From Lolium rigidum (Eukaryota > Streptophyta > Magnoliopsida > Poales > Poaceae): a stretch of DNA of 64,000 nucleotides. The notes under the pieces were generated by a model. The model was not told the origin of the DNA and did no database searches. It saw only the letters and a program-made list of their open reading frames with translations. The position numbers and the translations under genes were made by a program. The DNA lies in assembly GCF_022539505.1 (NCBI RefSeq), contig NW_025899911.1, positions 62,001-126,000 on the forward strand, read 5' to 3'. Positions 35,199 through 46,268 of this stretch are shown here, one piece after another; within the stretch, counting starts at the first letter, position 1; each line of letters begins with the position of its first letter.

Positions 35199-36770
35199 AT
35201 GAATCGACAATGGATGTACGGTAACCGACTCTCCGGCGAGTTCGAGTGCGGGTTTGAAAGATTTCCTCGTAGTGGCCAATGCGAACAAGCAGGGGGTTTT
35301 GTTATCTCGTCCATGTGTTAAATGTAAGAATCAGAATGGTTACTCTTCCTCAAGAGATGTTCACATGCACCTGCTTCGGCACGGTTTCATGCCAAGCTAT
35401 AATTGTTGGACCAAGCATGGAGAAAGAGGGGTTATAATGGAAGAAGATGAAGAAGGGGATGATTTCAATGATGAAAGCTATCTTGCTCATTTCGGTGATA
35501 CTTTCATGGAGGATGCTGAAGGTGAAGGGGTAGGTGAAGGGGAAGGTGAAGAAGAGGCACGTGATGATCCCGTTGATGATCTTGGTCGGACCATTGCTGA
35601 TGCACGGAGACGCTGCGAAACTGAAAAAGAGAGGGAGAATTTGGATCGCATGTTAGAGGATCACAGGAAGGCGCTGTACCCCGGATGCGATGATGGTCCG
35701 AAAAAGCTGGGCTGCACACTCGGATTTGCTGAGATGGAAGGCACGAGCAGGTGTAGCTGACTCGGCATTTGAAAACTTGCTGAAAATGTTGAAGAATATG
35801 TTTCCAAAGAATAACGAGTTGCCCGCCACTACGTACGAAGCAAAGAAGGTTGTCTGCCCTCTAGGTTTAGAGGTTCCGAAGATACATGCATGCATCAACG
35901 ATCGCATCCTCTACCGCGGTGAATACGAGAATTTGAATGAATGCCCGGTATGCACCGCATTGCGTTATAAGATCAGAGGCGATGACCCTGGTGACGATGT
36001 TGAGGGCCGAAACCCGGGAAGAGGGTTCCCGCCAAGGTGATGTGGTATGCTCCTATAATACCACGGTTGAAACGTCCGTTCAGGAACAAAGAGCATGCCA
36101 AGTTGTTGCGATGGCACAAAGAGGACCGTAAGTCGGACGGGGAGTTGAGACACCCCGCAGATGGAACGCAATGGAGAAAGATCGACAGAGAGTTCAAAGA
36201 TTTTGCAGCTGACGCAAGGAACATAAGATTTGGTCTAAGTACGGATGGCATGAATCCTTTTGGCGAGCAGAGCTCCAGCCATAGCACCTGGCCCGTGACT
36301 CTATGCATCTACAACCTTCCTCCTTGGTTGTGCATGAAGCGGAAGTTCATTATGATGCCGGTGCTCATCCAAGGTCCGAAGCAACCCGGCAACGACATCG
36401 ATGTGTACCTAAGGCCATTAGTTGATGAACTTTTACAGACTGTGGGGCAGACCTGGTGTCCGTGTGTGGGATGAGCACAAAGAAGAGGAATTTGACCTAC
36501 GAGCGTTGCTTTTCGTAACCATCAACGATTGGCCTGCTCTTAGTAACCTTTCGGGACTGTCAAATAAGGGATACAATGCATGCACACACTGCTTACATGA
36601 GACTGAAAGTGTACATTTGCCAAATTGTAAGACGAACGTGTACCTTGGGCATCGTCGATTTCTTCCGAAAGGTCATCCAGTAAGAAAGAAAGGCAAGCAT
36701 TACAACGGCAAGGCAGATCACCGGCCGAAGCCTGCGGAACACACTGGTGCTGAGGTATTTGATATGGTCG
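35199..36770 (+). pseudogene. tnp2-type CACTA transposase, truncated and frameshifted
   Basis: This is the catalytic transposase of the inner CACTA. It starts near MNRQWMYGNRLSGEF (35199), apparently just after an intron end (ATGCAG). After one frameshift near 35240 the N-terminal zinc-binding transposase-associated region follows (DFLVVANANKQG, LSRPCVKCKNQ, HLLRHGFMPSY). An acidic stretch (35440-35580) leads to further frameshifts near 35745, 36035 and 36470. The tnp2 part is recognisable (MFPKNNELPATTYEAKK, ECPVC, MWYAPIIPRLKR, DGMNPFGEQSSSHSTWPV, INDWPALSNLSG). Homology stops at AEVFDMV near 36770, where unrelated GC-rich sequence begins, so the C-terminal half is gone. Confidence 0.87.
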
Positions 36771-37584
36771 CCGCCGCCGGGGAGGGGAAACAGAGAGATG
36801 AGAGGAGATCGAGAGAGATCGAGGAGGCAGGCCGGCCTTTTTTTTACAGTTAATCAAATTTGAAACTAAAATTTGTAACTAATTAACTTCAAATTTGAAA
36901 CTAAAATTTGTAACTAACTTCAAAATGAAGTAAAATTTCACTTTAAAAAGAACTAAAATTTGACTTAACCACCGCGCATATACGGAGGGGGCAGCGAGCC
37001 CCTCGTCGCCCCCTCCGTATACGCGCGGTGTTTTTTTGGGATCGAGAGGGGGCGGCGAGGGTTATGTGTCGTCGGCACCGCCACCGCCCTTTCGCCACCG
37101 GTTCGCCGCCGCCACCTGTCTCTCGGTCACGCGGTCACTGCGAGGTCGATCGTCCGCATATAACACGCGTCCCCCCTCTCGCCTCCCTCGTCGCCCTCTC
37201 TCTCTCTCACCGCGCCGGCCGGCCGTACTTAACAAAATTTAGACTTAATGATCAAAATTTTACTTAAGAAAAATTAGACTTAATGATCAAAATTTTAACT
37301 TAAGAAAAATTAGACTTAATGATCAAAATTTTAACTTAACATTTTATTTGGTATCGAGAGGGGGCGGCGAGGGTTATGTGTCCTCGGCACCGCCACCGCC
37401 CTCTCGGTCACCGCCACACCGGTCTCTCGGTCACGCGGTCGATCGTCCGCATATACACATCTAATACACGCGTCCCCCCTCTCGCCTCCCTCGTCGCCCT
37501 CTCTCTTTATATGTAGAAGAGATGTGATAATGCTGGCATATACACAATTAATTTGTTTTGACTACATGTTTTTAGGACTGACAT
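36771..37584. repeat. Duplicated and palindromic filler in the inner CACTA
   Basis: No gene. It holds: a duplicated CAAATTTGAAACTAAAATTTG block (36855-36915); a foldback at 36972-37028 with two 21-base arms (one mismatch) around a 15-base loop; a block starting ATCGAGAGGGGGCGGCGAGG present twice (37041-37205 and 37353-37506); and between them three tandem copies of a 35-36 base unit (37238-37340). Confidence 0.8.
36972..37028. repeat. Perfect-like foldback, 21-bp arms
   Basis: Arms 36972-36992 and 37008-37028 are reverse complements with a single mismatch; the loop is 15 bases. It can form a stable GC-rich hairpin in DNA or RNA. It lies where the transposase gene has been lost. Confidence 0.85.
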
Positions 37585-40500
37585 ATGGCGGACGATAGAG
37601 CTGACCCGATTCTGGACAACTATGATCCGGACGCTGAAGACCATATGTTCGGCATCATAAAAGGCGATATTCCATTTGTGCCGACCGGAGAAGAAGAAGA
37701 TGATATCTCTTCTTATCTGAACCTGGACGGTGAAGATGAAGGGCGCCGTCAGGAAGATGAAGGGCGCCGTCAGGAAGATGATGCCGAAGAAACGTCGATA
37801 AACGACGATCTTCAATTGGAGCAACCACCTCCGGCGCCGAGGTATATATATATACATATTGAGCGTCTGGTGATACAACTAACTGATTTGAATAAATGTG
37901 TGTGTACTAACGCGCCACTCTCTTTCTTATTTTAGCCCTCGGCCGGATCGTCGAAAAAATCAAGTACGTCGTCAAAGCGTGGCGCAACCAAGACGATGAA
38001 AGAAGGAGAAACATGCACCATCGATGTTGTCGACGAAGCAACCGGCAGGCCGCTGGAGCCCAGCAAGAACGCCACCAAGTTTGTCAGCCAATGCGGAGCC
38101 GTTGTTAGAGACAACGTCTCGATCACCCGCCAGGAGTGGAATGAGCCAAAGAAGGCACGTGTTGGTTTCACTTTTGTCGATAAGAGAGAAAAAAAGATTG
38201 CTTCAACAAGCTTATGGAACATTTCGTTCTACCTCCGGAATACCGCAAATACGATGAGGAGGGTAACAAGATTGCGGAAAACAAGAAGAGGCGCAAGCTA
38301 GTCAAACAGCTTCGCTCTTTCTAGGATGGCCAACGCATTCCGGAAATACAAGCAAAATCTAGCCCATGACTTTGTCAACCAGGGCAAGACTCCGGTTTTC
38401 AAAGGACAATATGAGAAACCGCAACATGATTGGCCAGAATTTGTGAAGCAAAAGAAATCGGAGCAGTTCCTTGAACTATCGAAAAAAATAAGGAAAATGC
38501 GGCCAAGAAGGAGTACAATCATAAAATGGGGCCGAGGAGGGTATCGCTTTGGCAGCCTAGGTGGGAGAAGATGGAGAACGAGCTGAGGGCGCGAGGAATC
38601 CGTCTAGGTACGGAGGGATGGGACCCAAGGGCCAAAAGCTGGTGGTACGGGCATGGGGGATCGCTGAACCCGGAGACAGGGGAGTGTGTTTATCAGGGCA
38701 AAATAATTACACCCACCAAAAAGCTTATTGAGGCAATGAGGGATGCTCAAGAGGGGAAGATCAAGTTCAACAGAGAGAACGACGCCCTGACAAAAGCCCT
38801 CGGGAATCCTGAACACGGAGGACGTGTACGAGGCATGGGGCCCATTCCGTGGAAAATAGGGTTCCCCGTAACGATGACCCGTACGGTTACGTAAGCCGTA
38901 AGAGAAAGATGGATCGGGAAAAAGATGTTGTGGCGCAGCTTGGTAACGGAAATGGATGTGATGAAGAAAACCGTGAGTATACTAGTAGCCGAAAGAGAGG
39001 CAGCTCGGGCGCAAGCATGAAGATCATCCAATGGATCTCGGAAGCCAGCAGCGGAGAAGAAGCAGCGTGGCTTCCACGGAGGCCTCACCGGCTGGTGCAC
39101 CGACGATAGAAATTACTGCACCGGAGCCTCTGGTGGTCGAAATTACTGCACCGGAGCCTCCTCGCTACCCCGTGGACGATATAAAGGAGATGAAAGCATG
39201 TCATCCGTATTATCCTATCGGGAACATGTCCATGAAGGTAGCCATCGGCAGTGCTTTACCACTGGAGCACTCCACCACAACAACCCCATTCAAGATGGCT
39301 ATGCTCGTGTCACGGTGGAGGAGATAGTCCAAGGGTTTGAGGACCCGGACATTGACATTGCTACACCCGAAGGGGTGAAAAGACTTGGAGATGTCAAGCG
39401 CCAGCTCATTCTTTGGCGTAAGAAATTTATCAAGTTTCCGAGCGAGGCGCCAACAAGTCCACCCCCGTACGGTGGTGGTGGTGGCGGTGGCGGTGACGGT
39501 GGCGGTGGCGGTGGCGGTGACGGTGGCGGTGGCGGTGACGGTGGCGGTGGTGCTTCACCTAATACACCTCATTCACGTCGGCCGACGCCGCCCCCGTCCT
39601 CGTCCGGCGGGTGATCGGACACCGGTACCGCCCCCAATCCACCTCCGGCGAAGAAGCGAAGCAGTCCTGGGTTATTAACCCGGACCCTTACGTACCTAAG
39701 AAAACAAAGGTACCGGAGGTATCACCGAAGCCTCTCCCCACGAGGCCTTGGGAAAGTAGTGCCGAGGAAGTCGAGGCGGCGCGGCTGCTGATTTAGAGAA
39801 ATGGAAGGCGAGCGTCAAGAAGAAAATAGAGGGCGAGCCCAAGCCAGTATATTCCGACAAGGAAAAGCAAGTGGGCTAAGTCATTTTTGAACACACCGTC
39901 CCAAGCCGCGAAGAATCTGCTCGACGACTATTTACGTGAACTTCGTAGGCAAGCACTCGCGTTCAAAAGGAACCAAGAGTCTGCGGAGAAGAAAGCCTTG
40001 GAGGACGAGGCCGAGACAAAATTAGAAAGGGGAAAGAAGTTGCCCAGCTCGGGGAACAAAGTAAACAATCGATCGCCCCGCTCATAGTGCAAGCCGCCGG
40101 TCCGGATGCCCCCGATATCATAGCAGCTGCGGCAGCACATGGATTGACCGTAGAAAGTGCCGGAGAACAAGCGGCCGACTTAGGTATCACTCTTCGTGCA
40201 CCGTTAGGCCTTGATGAGGCGCCAATGAAGGACGTAGTATTTACATATGTGAAGAATGGCCCTCTCATCGAGCCTGCGCAGAAGAGGATCTACCTCGACA
40301 AATGAAAGGTCCGCTAAATTGGTACAAGGGTTACATAAAACATAAAGACGCCAAAGACTATATCTATGCGGAAGTTAAATATGTGCATCACTTCAAACGT
40401 TACCGGGTACAAATTCCTCCGAGTGAATTGTTCCAGTTGTTCAATCTGCGCGACCTCGACAAATCTATCATCACTTGCTACGTTCTGTAAGTGATTTATT

Positions 40501-41344
40501 AATTTCTACCCCATCTCGTTCATTGCCTGCACTATATATATATATATATATATTGTCCTAACTATCTTGTTGTGTACGCTATATATTATGCAGAATGAAG
40601 AAGCGGGAAATGCGAATAAGGAACATCCATGATGTTGGGTTCATTGACCCACACATCGTTAATTCATATGTGTTAGAACACCACCCCGCCGACGTGGAGG
40701 AAGACCCGTGGCGGTTTATTAGAAAACAGCAAGAGAAAAGTGATATTCTATTTCCTTACCATTTTGGGTGAGTGTTTCTGTCTTGAGCACATTCTCTTTT
40801 GTTTACTCCATGCATGGTATGTGGCTAATCGATGAGTTATGCATGATCGTGCATGTATCGTGTCCGCAGGTTCCACTGGATTCTTATGGTAATTAAAGTT
40901 CGGACCTCCTCAGTTCTCGTCCACGACTCTCTGAATATGGATCCGGCGCTTTGGGGCGACATGAGAAAAATGATGCAAAAGTAATTATTTTCATTCATTT
41001 GCGCTCTATATCGATCGGTCTATTTCGTTCATCATTTCCTAATATCAAGTAACTAATTAATAACTCTCTTGTTTATTTAATTTTCTTTGCCTCGTAGGGT
41101 TTGGAGACGGTTCGTAGATACCAAGGTCGGTGAATTCAAAAAAGAGCTACATTTTAAAATGGCAGTGCGGACGACCGGGGATACTCAGCCACCGGGGACC
41201 AATCTATGTGGATACTATGTTTGTGAGAGGATCCGGAGATACCGCAATGAGCGGGACCGGACGTGTGAGAACAACATCCCGAGGAATAACCTCCGGAAGA
41301 CGCTTAGTCCGAAGCTCGCTTCCGACCACTTCAAGAGGAACTAG
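37585..41344 (+). pseudogene. CACTA second gene: Transposase_24-like plus Ulp1-like protease
   Basis: This is the second gene of the inner CACTA. Exon 1 starts at MADDRADPILDNYDPDAEDH (37585) and ends near 37840 (GAG|GTATAT); exon 2 begins after TTTTAG at 37936. It encodes a plant En/Spm Transposase_24-like part (RQEWNEPKKARVGF, LPPEYRKYDEEGNK, WPEFVKQKKSEQF, GIRLGTEGWDPRAKSWWYGHGG). A glycine/aspartate repeat follows at 39471-39555. From 40302 the sequence resembles a Ulp1-type C48 cysteine peptidase over several short exons: FHWILMVI (His), VLVHDSLN (Asp), and NLCGYYVCE (Cys) before the stop at 41344. At least five frameshifts or stops break it. The peptidase residues are kept, but no continuous frame is. 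Confidence 0.78.
39471..39555 (+). repeat. GGT/GGC/GAC coding microsatellite
   Basis: About 28 triplets of GGT, GGC and GAC encode a Gly/Asp run in the Transposase_24-like pseudogene. It is simple-sequence expansion. Confidence 0.85.
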
Positions 41345-41699
41345 CTGGATGGTTGGCGAGGGAAGTCATCGATCCTAGAGGAGAACACTATTACGATGAC
41401 GTAGAACTTTATATGCACCGGAATTTGTAACTAACTTGTTCAAAATTGTATATGGTCATCCGATATTGAATATATATTGTATATGGTCATCCGATATTGA
41501 ATATATATTGTATATTCCTCTTGAATTCTTTTTGGTTCTAATTTCAAATTTGTTTGAAATTGTACATTCATATGCATGTATGTATAAAGTACCGTAGAAT
41601 ATGTGAAACTCCTTCAAAATTAAAACCCAAAAGAAATAAAATAATACAAATTAAAAAGAAACCAGATTTAGGGGGAGGGGGGCTAAACCCTAAACCTCG
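41345..41699 (+). other. 3' flank of the CACTA second gene
   Basis: No gene. It contains a tandem duplication with a 31-base period (41446-41507, TTGTATATGGTCATCCGAT) and AT-rich sequence up to the subterminal repeat array. Confidence 0.65.
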
Positions 41700-41916
41700 C
41701 GGAGGCCTTTAGTCGCGGTTGGCCGAAGAACCGCGACTAAAGGTCCTCCGCCTCGGCGCCGCCCTCGCGGCCCACGTGGACGGTCCTTTAGTCGCGGTTC
41801 GTAAGGAACCGCAACTAAAGGGGGGGGGCCTTTAGTCGCGCTACTTTGGTCGCGGTTGCGCCACCGCGACTAATGGCAGTTGCCAACCGCGACCAAAGCC
41901 CCTTTTTCCACCAGTG
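41700..41916. repeat. Right subterminal repeats and TIR of the inner CACTA
   Basis: TTTAGTCGCGGTT motifs in both orientations end with CCCTTTTTCCACCAGTG at 41916, followed by TSD AAT. Confidence 0.85.
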
Positions 41917-42362
41917 AATGGGGGGCATTGGGTTTACCCGGTTAGCCAATTTTTAGATTCTCAAAATTCCAAATGAAAATATGAAAGCAGGAAGATTTTA
42001 GTTTTTGCCAGAAATTCGGAATTTTATATTTTTAAATTTTTCAAAATAATAATTACATCATGCATAAAGATTACTATTACTTAACCATAAAGTTAGCCAA
42101 TTTTTTGATTTTCAAATTTTCAAGTTTGGCAAAAAAATATTAAAAAATAATAAATTAAAAAACTATTATAATACAAATTAAAAACATTAAAATTGTAATA
42201 CCATTACCACAACATGTTACTACGTCATTAGTTTTGTTTATTAAAATAATTATTTGGAATTCGAATAATAAATAAGTGTGACATCGACCAACATGTTAAT
42301 AGGATTGATATGATACTAGTATCACAACATGCGCGCGTAGCACTTGGAAGCGAGATAGGAAA

Positions 42363-42434
42363 GGAACTTGGAAGTTAAGCGTGCCGAGTGTTGGAGTAGT
42401 GGGAGGATGGGTGACCGAGCGGGAAGTTGGACCA
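42363..42434 (+). other. 5S rRNA-like block inside the outer CACTA
   Basis: Four stretches follow in the order and nearly the spacing of plant 5S rRNA: AGTTAAGCGTGC (42373-42384), GAGTAGT (42394-42400), AGGATGGGTGACC (42404-42416) and GGGAAGT (42421-42427). The gaps are 9, 3 and 4 bases, against 8, 3 and 4 as I recall the plant 5S gene. This covers the A-box to C-box internal control region of the pol III promoter. The 5' third and the 3' end of 5S rRNA are not recognisable, so it is not a functional gene. Cassandra TRIM elements are known to carry 5S sequence; here the carrier has CACTA ends. Confidence 0.72.
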
Positions 42435-42816
42435 CGGGTAAGTAATTTGACTATTGATTAAGCGTAGTTAGAGATTAAGTGTAGTTAGAAACTAAACTAG
42501 TTAAATAACTGAAATACTAGAAATTCTGAAAAAATAGAAAAAAAAGAGGAGCGAAAAATAATTGGACATGACCAAATAGATTAAAAAAAATTACGAAATA
42601 ACCTTTAGTCCCGGTTTGTGTTATAAACCGGGACTAAAGGTATTTTCTCGACAGCAGCGCCAAGCAGCCCACGTGGCGCAGCCTTTAGACCCAGTGCAAC
42701 TTTGAACCGGGACTAAAGGGGGGACCCTTTAGTCCCGCCTAATTGGTCCCGGTTTGGAAACCGGGACTAAAGGCCCAAATGAACCGGGCCTATAGCCCCG
42801 TTTTCCACTAGTGATT

Positions 42817-45462
42817 TGCATCGCACCATGTAGCAGCCTAGGTACCGACCACGTACGAAAGCAAGCAATAGCGAGGAGGAAGGCAGCTGTCAAAAATTGA
42901 CGTCTATATTGGATGGGTCAAGTTATTTTTGCCTTATCATTGAATGTTTAATCTTTACAAATATGGCATAGAAGCTTACGTTCCACTTTTTCAAAACATA
43001 TTGAATTTTTACATTTTAGAGTTTGTTCAATGTAATTTAGACTTTTCAAACCATGATTCACGCACTTACTTTTTTGATGTAGTACCTACGTACATGATTC
43101 TTATTAATTTATATGTTGTATGTAGAAAAAAACTCCCAACGAGTCTCCACGCTTATACTAGAAATATAAATTTTTTGTCTGTAAGAACTACTAACGCTAA
43201 ATTTGCCGCCGATTAGACGGTGACCGTTTCACGGCTTCCACACGCGTGAGGACTCCTCTATTCCGGTCTACTACCATAATAGAAAAAAATTTAATCATCG
43301 CCTGTACCTAGATAATCTTGTGTGTCGCCTATACCTAGCTAATCCGCAGTGGCGAGTTATCAGGCTGCCAGCCTAGGGCCTGAACTGCCTCCGATGTTTG
43401 TCGCTGCAATGCAAAGAAGCCACCTCCATCCATCTGCACATGACAGTCGGAGCACCTGCAAAAGGTTCCATCCGGCAGTGCCGGATTGAACGAAGAGTAG
43501 TAGCAAGACCTTTACGTCCGCTAGCGTTGGATCGCACGATTATGCAATAAACACAATGATGTGCCACGTTCTAATCAGATCTAAGATTCATGATTGATAG
43601 CATCGGAATTTAACTTATGGAACCTGGTCCCCAAATTCGCCCCATGAACCAGCTCCAGTAATTGATACGTGGCTAGAAGAGAGAAAAAGTACATAATTTA
43701 GTTGTCTAATTTTAGATCTAAATTATCATGTATACCACGTGTCAATTGCTAAAGCAAGTTCACGGAGATAAATTGATGGACCAGGTCTCATAAAATTAAT
43801 TTTCGATAGCATCGATCTCTCAGCGGCCTCCATATATGGTAAGCAATTAGGAATTTCAGGAGTTAAGCTGATCGATGACTTGATAGATTAAAGAGAGATG
43901 TGCCCGATATATGTACAATTCTATTGGTAGGCAAACTAACTAGAAGCTAAGATTGAAGAGGCATGCTTCATGTGTGTGCGACAATATATATGGATTTAGA
44001 TACACAACTAGCTCTTTAACAATAATACAAGTTATTCCTTAGATTTTGATGTGTATGTAACATAATCTTATTTGTAGTATATCTTAAAGGAGATAATTAT
44101 TTATGCAATATTATGACAATAATATTCCACTATGATTTGCTATTTTACTTGCAGCAGTCAAATTATCACGTTTTTTATCTTCAGTTTGAAAGAAGTCAAA
44201 CATTTACTTGAGCGAAACAACACGTGTAATATAACTGTATGGGTGGCACATGAAAGGAAGAAGAAAATTGGAAGAGCTCAACAATTATCAATTCAACCCC
44301 AATTTCAATATCTGTTATTGTTCCTAAAAAGGTATGTTGCATTTTCTATGAGGACGGTGATGCCTTAAATCTTAGATCGTAGCTCTAATTACCAGTTTCA
44401 CCTATGATACGTAGGTCTACTCAAAGGAATAACATCATGACACTTAACCATAACAGAAAGCATGACTGACAAAGTAAATTAAACGTGTTGATGTCTCAGC
44501 CTAACCATATCAAACAGAAGGTCTTGAGTAGGAGTGTGCCAATGAGCAGCTGATGTAAGCGGTGCTGCCTTACATCATGAAAGAACAACGCTTACTTCAA
44601 TTTTAATTCCTTATGTTTGCTCTCTCCTTGCATGTCGATGTGATCGGGGTGGTGGAGGAAGGGAGGAGCTGCGACTCCTGGTCGAATGTCAAGATCGCTT
44701 CGTCTCCCAAACCGGCCTCCTACCTATACACACACACATACATGTTTATCTGACTTTGGTGGGAAGTATTATTTCCGGCTTGCATATCAGTGTATCCAGA
44801 GCAACAATTTGCATTTGTTGACTTCATTTTTTTCTGTAGAATTATAAGTTCATAAATACATGTGGAGAATCGTTCAGGGGCCAAAATAAATCCTATCATG
44901 TGACTGCCATATGCATGTTTATGGAATTTATGCAGTTTAAAATTTACAACAAGTTTCACTATTGTAACACATACATTCATTGGTTCGAAATCCAAAAGAA
45001 ACTACTGTAAGTTGTGAATGTCTTATATGATATCTACATCGTTGAAGTATAATTTGAGTGAATGTTGTTAACTAATTCTCTTTGAATAATTAATTTGGGT
45101 GTTTATTTCTATATAATGATTTTTCGTCAACTAATTAAACACTGTACTATGTATATTCCACACCACATCTTTCTCCAGTGTCACGTGTTTGGAGGCACGA
45201 GGCCTCAACTTTTTCATTCTTTTTTTCTTAAGTTAATATACATGAATGGCATAGTTAACGACCATAAACACAAATACTTAACGACATAAGATAAGATGTA
45301 ACAATTTAAGAATACCTAATACCCAATAATAATGCAAAGCACAGATTTTTCCCGTGCGGGGCGCTGAGGCAACTAAAGCATGCCTAATTTTTAACTAAAT
45401 AGTGTTAATATATCCATGTGTGGGACATATGTAGCCCGTGCGATGCACGGGTTGATGACTAG
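42817..45462 (+). other. Right arm of the Helitron
   Basis: No gene is supported. The arm is AT-rich with short open frames that match nothing I know. Two GC-richer islands, 43340-43560 and 44630-44720, stand out and might be captured host fragments, but I cannot identify them. The arm ends with the hairpin and CTAG. Confidence 0.6.
45435..45462 (+). other. Helitron 3' hairpin and CTAG terminus
   Basis: CCCGTGC-GAT-GCACGGG (45435-45451) forms a 7-bp stem, followed by seven bases and CTAG (45459-45462), then the host T. This is the standard 3' end recognised as the rolling-circle termination signal. Confidence 0.9.
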
Positions 45463-46268
45463 TACTATCATAGTAATAATTAACTCCATAACCTACAAGA
45501 GATTATGATCATAGACTACGCCAAGTACTACACGACGCACACACTGTCACCATTACACCGTGCAGGAGGAATAAACTACTTTAATAACATCACTAGAGTA
45601 GCACATAGATAATATTCAACTAGATCACATAAAGAGAGAGATGAACCACATAGCTACAGCGGAGCCCTCAGCCCCGGGGGTGAATTACTCCCTCCTCATC
45701 ATGGAGGCAGCGATGGCGGTGAAGATAGCGGTGGAGACGGCGGTGGAGATGGCACCGGGGGCAATTCCCCGTCCCGGCAGGGTGCCGGAACAGAGACTTC
45801 TGTCCCCCGATTTGGAGTTTCGCGATGGCGGCGGCTCTGGAAGGTTTTCTCTGGTTTTCGTCAATCCGTGTAGGGTTTTCGCGATGGAGACCTTAAGTAG
45901 GCGGAAGGGCTGCCTCGGAGGGGGCCTGGTGGGCCCACACACTAGAAGGGCGCGCCCCACCCCTTGGCCGCGCCGCCCTGGCGTGTGGGGCCCCCCTGGC
46001 TCCTCACCGGTACTTCTTCGATGCTCTGGAACCTTCCGGGAAAAATAAGGTGCTGGGCATTAATTTCGTCCGATTCCGAGAATATTTCCTTACTAGGATT
46101 TCTGAAACCAAAAACAACAGAAAACAGGAACTGGCACTTCGGCATCTCGTTAATAGGTTAGTTCCGAAAAACGCATCAAAACGATATAAAGTGTGCACAA
46201 AGCATGTAGGTATTGTCATAAAACTAGCATGGAACATAAGAAATTATAGATACGTTTGAGACGTATCA

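Larger units (their letters stand above)
34605..41916 (+). mobile_element. Inner CACTA transposon, 7.3 kb, decayed
   Basis: The ends are CACTGGTGGAAAAACAGGC (34605) and CCCTTTTTCCACCAGTG (to 41916), with TSD AAT at 34602-34604 and 41917-41919. Subterminal TTTAGTCGCGGTT repeats in both orientations lie at 34650-34850 and 41700-41900. It carries two gene remnants on the + strand, a tnp2-type transposase and a Transposase_24/Ulp1-like protein, the usual pair in grass CACTA elements. Confidence 0.92.
34539..42813. mobile_element. Outer CACTA derivative nested in the Helitron
   Basis: The ends are CACTAGTGGAAAAGAGGCC (34539) and GCCCCGTTTTCCACTAGTG (to 42813), with TSD ATT at 34536-34538 and 42814-42816. 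Only 66 bases of the left end lie before the inner CACTA; the remaining 894 bases follow it at 41920-42813. The own sequence is therefore about 960 bases, a small non-autonomous element with no transposase. Subterminal TTTAGTCCCGGTT repeats are seen at 42600-42790. Confidence 0.9.
33697..45462 (+). mobile_element. Non-autonomous Helitron nested in solo LTR E
   Basis: The left end is TCTTATATTTACTAATTGG and the right end is a 7-bp-stem hairpin (45435-45451), seven bases, then CTAG at 45459-45462. The flanks are A (33696) and T (45463), the AT target of Helitrons, with no TSD. Removing the insert restores an uninterrupted LTR matching element C at 18381-18400. Without the nested CACTA elements it is about 3.5 kb. 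I find no Rep/helicase gene, so it needed an autonomous partner. Confidence 0.88.
33087..46268 (-). mobile_element. Solo LTR E in integrase of F, split by a Helitron
   Basis: One LTR, starting TGATGTCTACGGG (33087) and ending GACGTATCA (46268), is flanked by the TSD GTGAC at 33082-33086 and 46269-46273. Its two halves, 33087-33696 and 45463-46268, are co-linear with the LTR of element C, so this is a single LTR and not a full element. Its own length is about 1.42 kb; the right half is about 250 bases shorter than in C. A solo LTR with intact TSD results from recombination between the two LTRs of one element. Everything between the halves is a nested Helitron. Confidence 0.9.

Noticed and set aside
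39471..39555. Glycine-rich structural protein gene
   Set aside because: A GGT/GGC microsatellite inside the decayed CACTA gene.
42363..42434. A functional 5S rRNA gene
   Set aside because: Only the middle to 3' part of the gene is recognisable, with several changes between motifs and no clear terminator T-run; it is reported as a 5S-like block only.
44132..44368. 78-codon frame in the right Helitron arm
   Set aside because: Low-complexity AT-rich translation without recognisable similarity.
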